Below, in pieces: positions 61,944 to 64,000 of a stretch of DNA of 64,000 nucleotides. The notes below the pieces were generated by a model. It did no database searches. It worked only from the letters and a program-made list of their open reading frames with translations, and was not told where the DNA came from. The DNA is from Chrysomallon squamiferum (taxonomy: Eukaryota > Mollusca > Gastropoda > Neomphalida > Peltospiridae), in NCBI GenBank assembly GCA_012295275.1, contig CM022666.1:10321002-10385001 (forward strand). Reading direction: 5' to 3'. Position 1 is the stretch's first letter. Each line of letters begins with the position of its first letter. Made by a program: the position numbers and the translations under genes.

Positions 61944-64000
61944 CTGAAATGAAAAAAAAAAAAAAAAAAAAAAAAAAAACCGTGAAAAATGTTAATAAAA
62001 ACATTGTACATTTTGAATTCAACAGCTTCATGCTACTTTTATATTTTTATTATTGTTTTAATCCGACAATAATTTACTGTTTCAAAGTAAAATGCCTATT
62101 TGCAGCTAATTATTAAAAAATAGATATTTTTAAAAATATAAAAATATGTAATAGTAAGAAAGATTAAAATTAAATCTTTCACAAAAATACAGCGAAATTT
62201 GAATAGCATTTGCATCTAAAGATATTATTGGTTTTAAAGTCTTTAAACTTTATTTTTAACTTACATTTTTTTTTAAATTTACAGTTATAAAGATATTTAT
62301 AAATAGCTAAAACTACATGTATCCTTATTAGAGAAAACCCAAAACATTTCCGATGCAGACATTTGATTTTAACAAATCTTTGGTTTTGATAATTACAATA
62401 ATTCCAAGTTTTTTGTGTCAAACCTGTAACTTTCTCCTTCATTTTATTAATATTACTGAGTTAAACGATAACTGTGGTAGTAGCAACACTGTTAGTTATA
62501 ATAATGATTGTATTAGAAAGTATGGAGGTGTTACTATGTCAATGTGGTTGCAACAGTAGAAATATGGCGGTAGTAGTAGTGGCTGTTGTTTTAGTAGTAC
62601 ACATATGCTTTAGTTCACTGATCTATATTTTATAGTAGCATATCCTGCAATCGCTGTACGTAATGGCAAATATAATTTTCTTTCAGACAAATTTTTATAG
62701 CATTTTGGAACTGAACTACATTTTCTTTCATAAATTATTTCTTCACACACACACACGCGCGCGTAATCAATACGTAGTTAATTTCTCTACAAATCTGTTA
62801 TTATTGAGGATTGCAGGATAAATAATAACTGGTTACTGTCATATGATATCAGCATTATCCTGTTGTGTCGAATGTACTGAGACTGTTCTCACCTTCGCAG
62901 GATAAAGCTGATATTTTAAAACAGTTATTAGTTATTCCCTATTTTATACAAAGACTAAAAATTTAAAATATCAGTTTTACTTAACTACTTAAAATAATAT
63001 TTTTATTACATCGTCAGTTTTCCATAAAGTTATGATTTTAGTCATTTAAATTCTGAATCTGAGATTGTTTTGCTAGTTCAGAATTAAGAAGTGAATAAAA
63101 AATATGTTATTATAAAATGTTAAAATAGAAAAACTAAATCGGAAAAGAAAAACACAACTAAAAAAACAACAACAAACAAAAGAGAAATTAAAGAAATAAA
63201 AATAGCAAATAAACGAGTTATGTGAGGGTGTTTTTAGAACTGTTAAGAAATGGTGATAACTGATTGTTACCGCACCCTTTACTTGTCCCCAAACGGACCG
63301 GCCATGACCTTTGTGATAAATTCTGAAAGTAAGAGTTAGTGTAGAGACGTTGTCTATAAATAAACATAACTTTGTTTAATCATAAAGTAACAGGTGGAAC
63401 CAGACACTGCGTCGTCTCCATACTGATCTGGCGTACATGTTCTTTTCACGACAAAACTTTTTTCATTTATTTATTTATTATTTATTATTGCTATTATTTT
63501 TTTTTAAAGAAAATATTGTACCACCACCACCCCAGTAAATGTATGAGAAAAAAAAAATTAATAATAAAATTAACAAATAGCAATTCTAACTGCAAAAGTT
63601 GATTTGTTTTAAAGTAAAATTTCCATCATATGGCACACATACCTTCGTATTTGACGTTTCCTTCCAAATCTTCTCTCAAGTCAATGCACTTAATGATGTC
63701 ATCAACTTGCTCGTCTGAAAGTCGGTCACCTTGAAAAACAATATCAGATATCAGTAATATAGCATACAATATAATGACATATCCACTTGAAACTATCACT
63801 GTCATTATCATCATCCATACAAAATATCCATATAAGAAAAGCATTACCGATAACTAACAATAGTAAACCATTAAAGGTTGTAATTAACTGTTACTTACCG
63901 AGAGATGTCAACACGTGTCTCATTTCAGCAGACGAGATGAAACCTTGTCCTTCTCTATCAAAAGTCTTGAAAGCTTCCATGAAGTCAGCGTAGGTTCCTG
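61897..64000 (-). CDS. Second myosin essential light chain, 3' part; 5' exons beyond right edge
   Basis: Minus-strand exons 64000-63899 (cut by the window edge) and 63729-63643 encode the third EF-hand and the following helix: [20 protein letters not shown] and [13 protein letters not shown], then [20 protein letters not shown]. Two last exons follow, 63322-63279 and 61943-61897, each in the correct phase with its own stop. The sequence is closer to the classical molluscan light chain (ending AGPxxDK) than light chain 1 is. Exon borders match those of light chain 1, so the two are paralogues arranged tail-to-tail. The muscle role is from family knowledge. Confidence 0.93.
61951..61979 (-). 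repeat. A29 run serving as polypyrimidine tract
   Basis: On the minus strand this is an almost pure T run ending a few bases before the acceptor of light chain 2 exon b. Confidence 0.8.
63002..63007 (-). terminator. Candidate polyadenylation signal for light chain 2 proximal form
   Basis: AATAAA on minus about 270 nt after the proximal stop codon. Confidence 0.35.
63279..63322 (-). CDS. Essential light chain 2, alternative last exon a (proximal)
   Basis: Acceptor CTTACTTTCAG; encodes (E)[13 protein letters not shown] and TAA. It lies 320 bases after the preceding exon. A minus-strand AATAAA at 63007-63002 could end this form. Confidence 0.85.
63643..63729 (-). CDS. Essential light chain 2, exon homologous to light chain 1 exon 4
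   Basis: 87 nt, acceptor TTTTTCAAG (AAG rather than CAG), donor GAAG|GTATGT. Encodes [20 protein letters not shown] and LEGNVKYE. Confidence 0.95.
63899..64000 (-). CDS. Essential light chain 2, exon homologous to light chain 1 exon 3 (partial)
   Basis: Open to the right edge; donor CTCG|GTAAGT. Encodes [20 protein letters not shown] and [13 protein letters not shown]. Confidence 0.95.

Overview
The window is eukaryotic genomic DNA: strongly AT-rich, intron-dominated, and loaded with microsatellites, minisatellites and a multi-kilobase satellite array. Every real coding sequence is a short exon with GT/AG borders and matching phases; almost all long open frames are repeat artefacts. The myosin essential light chains, with the first EF-hand loop DFWDGRDG, indicate a mollusc. 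The class is uncertain; a cephalopod is plausible because parts of the first light chain resemble squid light chain.

Layout. (1) About 1-35,270, minus strand: the 5' half of a Dbl-family RhoGEF of the MCF2/MCF2L type. Eight shared exons (20582 down to 8253) encode the CRAL-TRIO/Sec14 domain and the start of the spectrin-like region; the DH-PH half lies beyond the left edge. Two alternative first coding exons, at 31024-30973 and 27873-27462, both end in phase 1 and both fit the exon at 20582. A likely untranslated exon ends at a perfect donor at 35093. The introns hold a 66/74-bp minisatellite, a TA-flanked MITE-like element, a pair of 285-bp dispersed repeats and a 3.2-kb satellite of about 52-bp units. 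(2) 36,366-42,664, plus strand: a complete five-exon gene for a Tctex-type dynein light chain (DYNLT2B/TCTEX1D2), 126 residues, head-to-head with the RhoGEF. A second MITE-like element sits in the roughly 1-kb shared promoter interval. (3) 48,631-58,811, plus strand: a complete five-exon myosin essential light chain gene, 159 residues, with an 8-kb first intron containing a 21-26 bp minisatellite. (4) 61,897-64,000, minus strand: the 3' part of a second essential light chain gene, tail-to-tail with the first, with two alternative last coding exons.

The genes belong to different pathways: Rho GTPase activation, dynein-2/ciliary transport and muscle myosin. The light-chain pair looks like an inverted local duplication. 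The most interesting points are the alternative N-termini of the RhoGEF, the alternative C-termini of the second light chain, the satellite that places dozens of GTAAGT donor sequences in the RhoGEF sense strand, and the MITE with a CRE palindrome inside a divergent promoter. I see no CRISPR, prokaryotic operon, tRNA, rRNA or viral gene.
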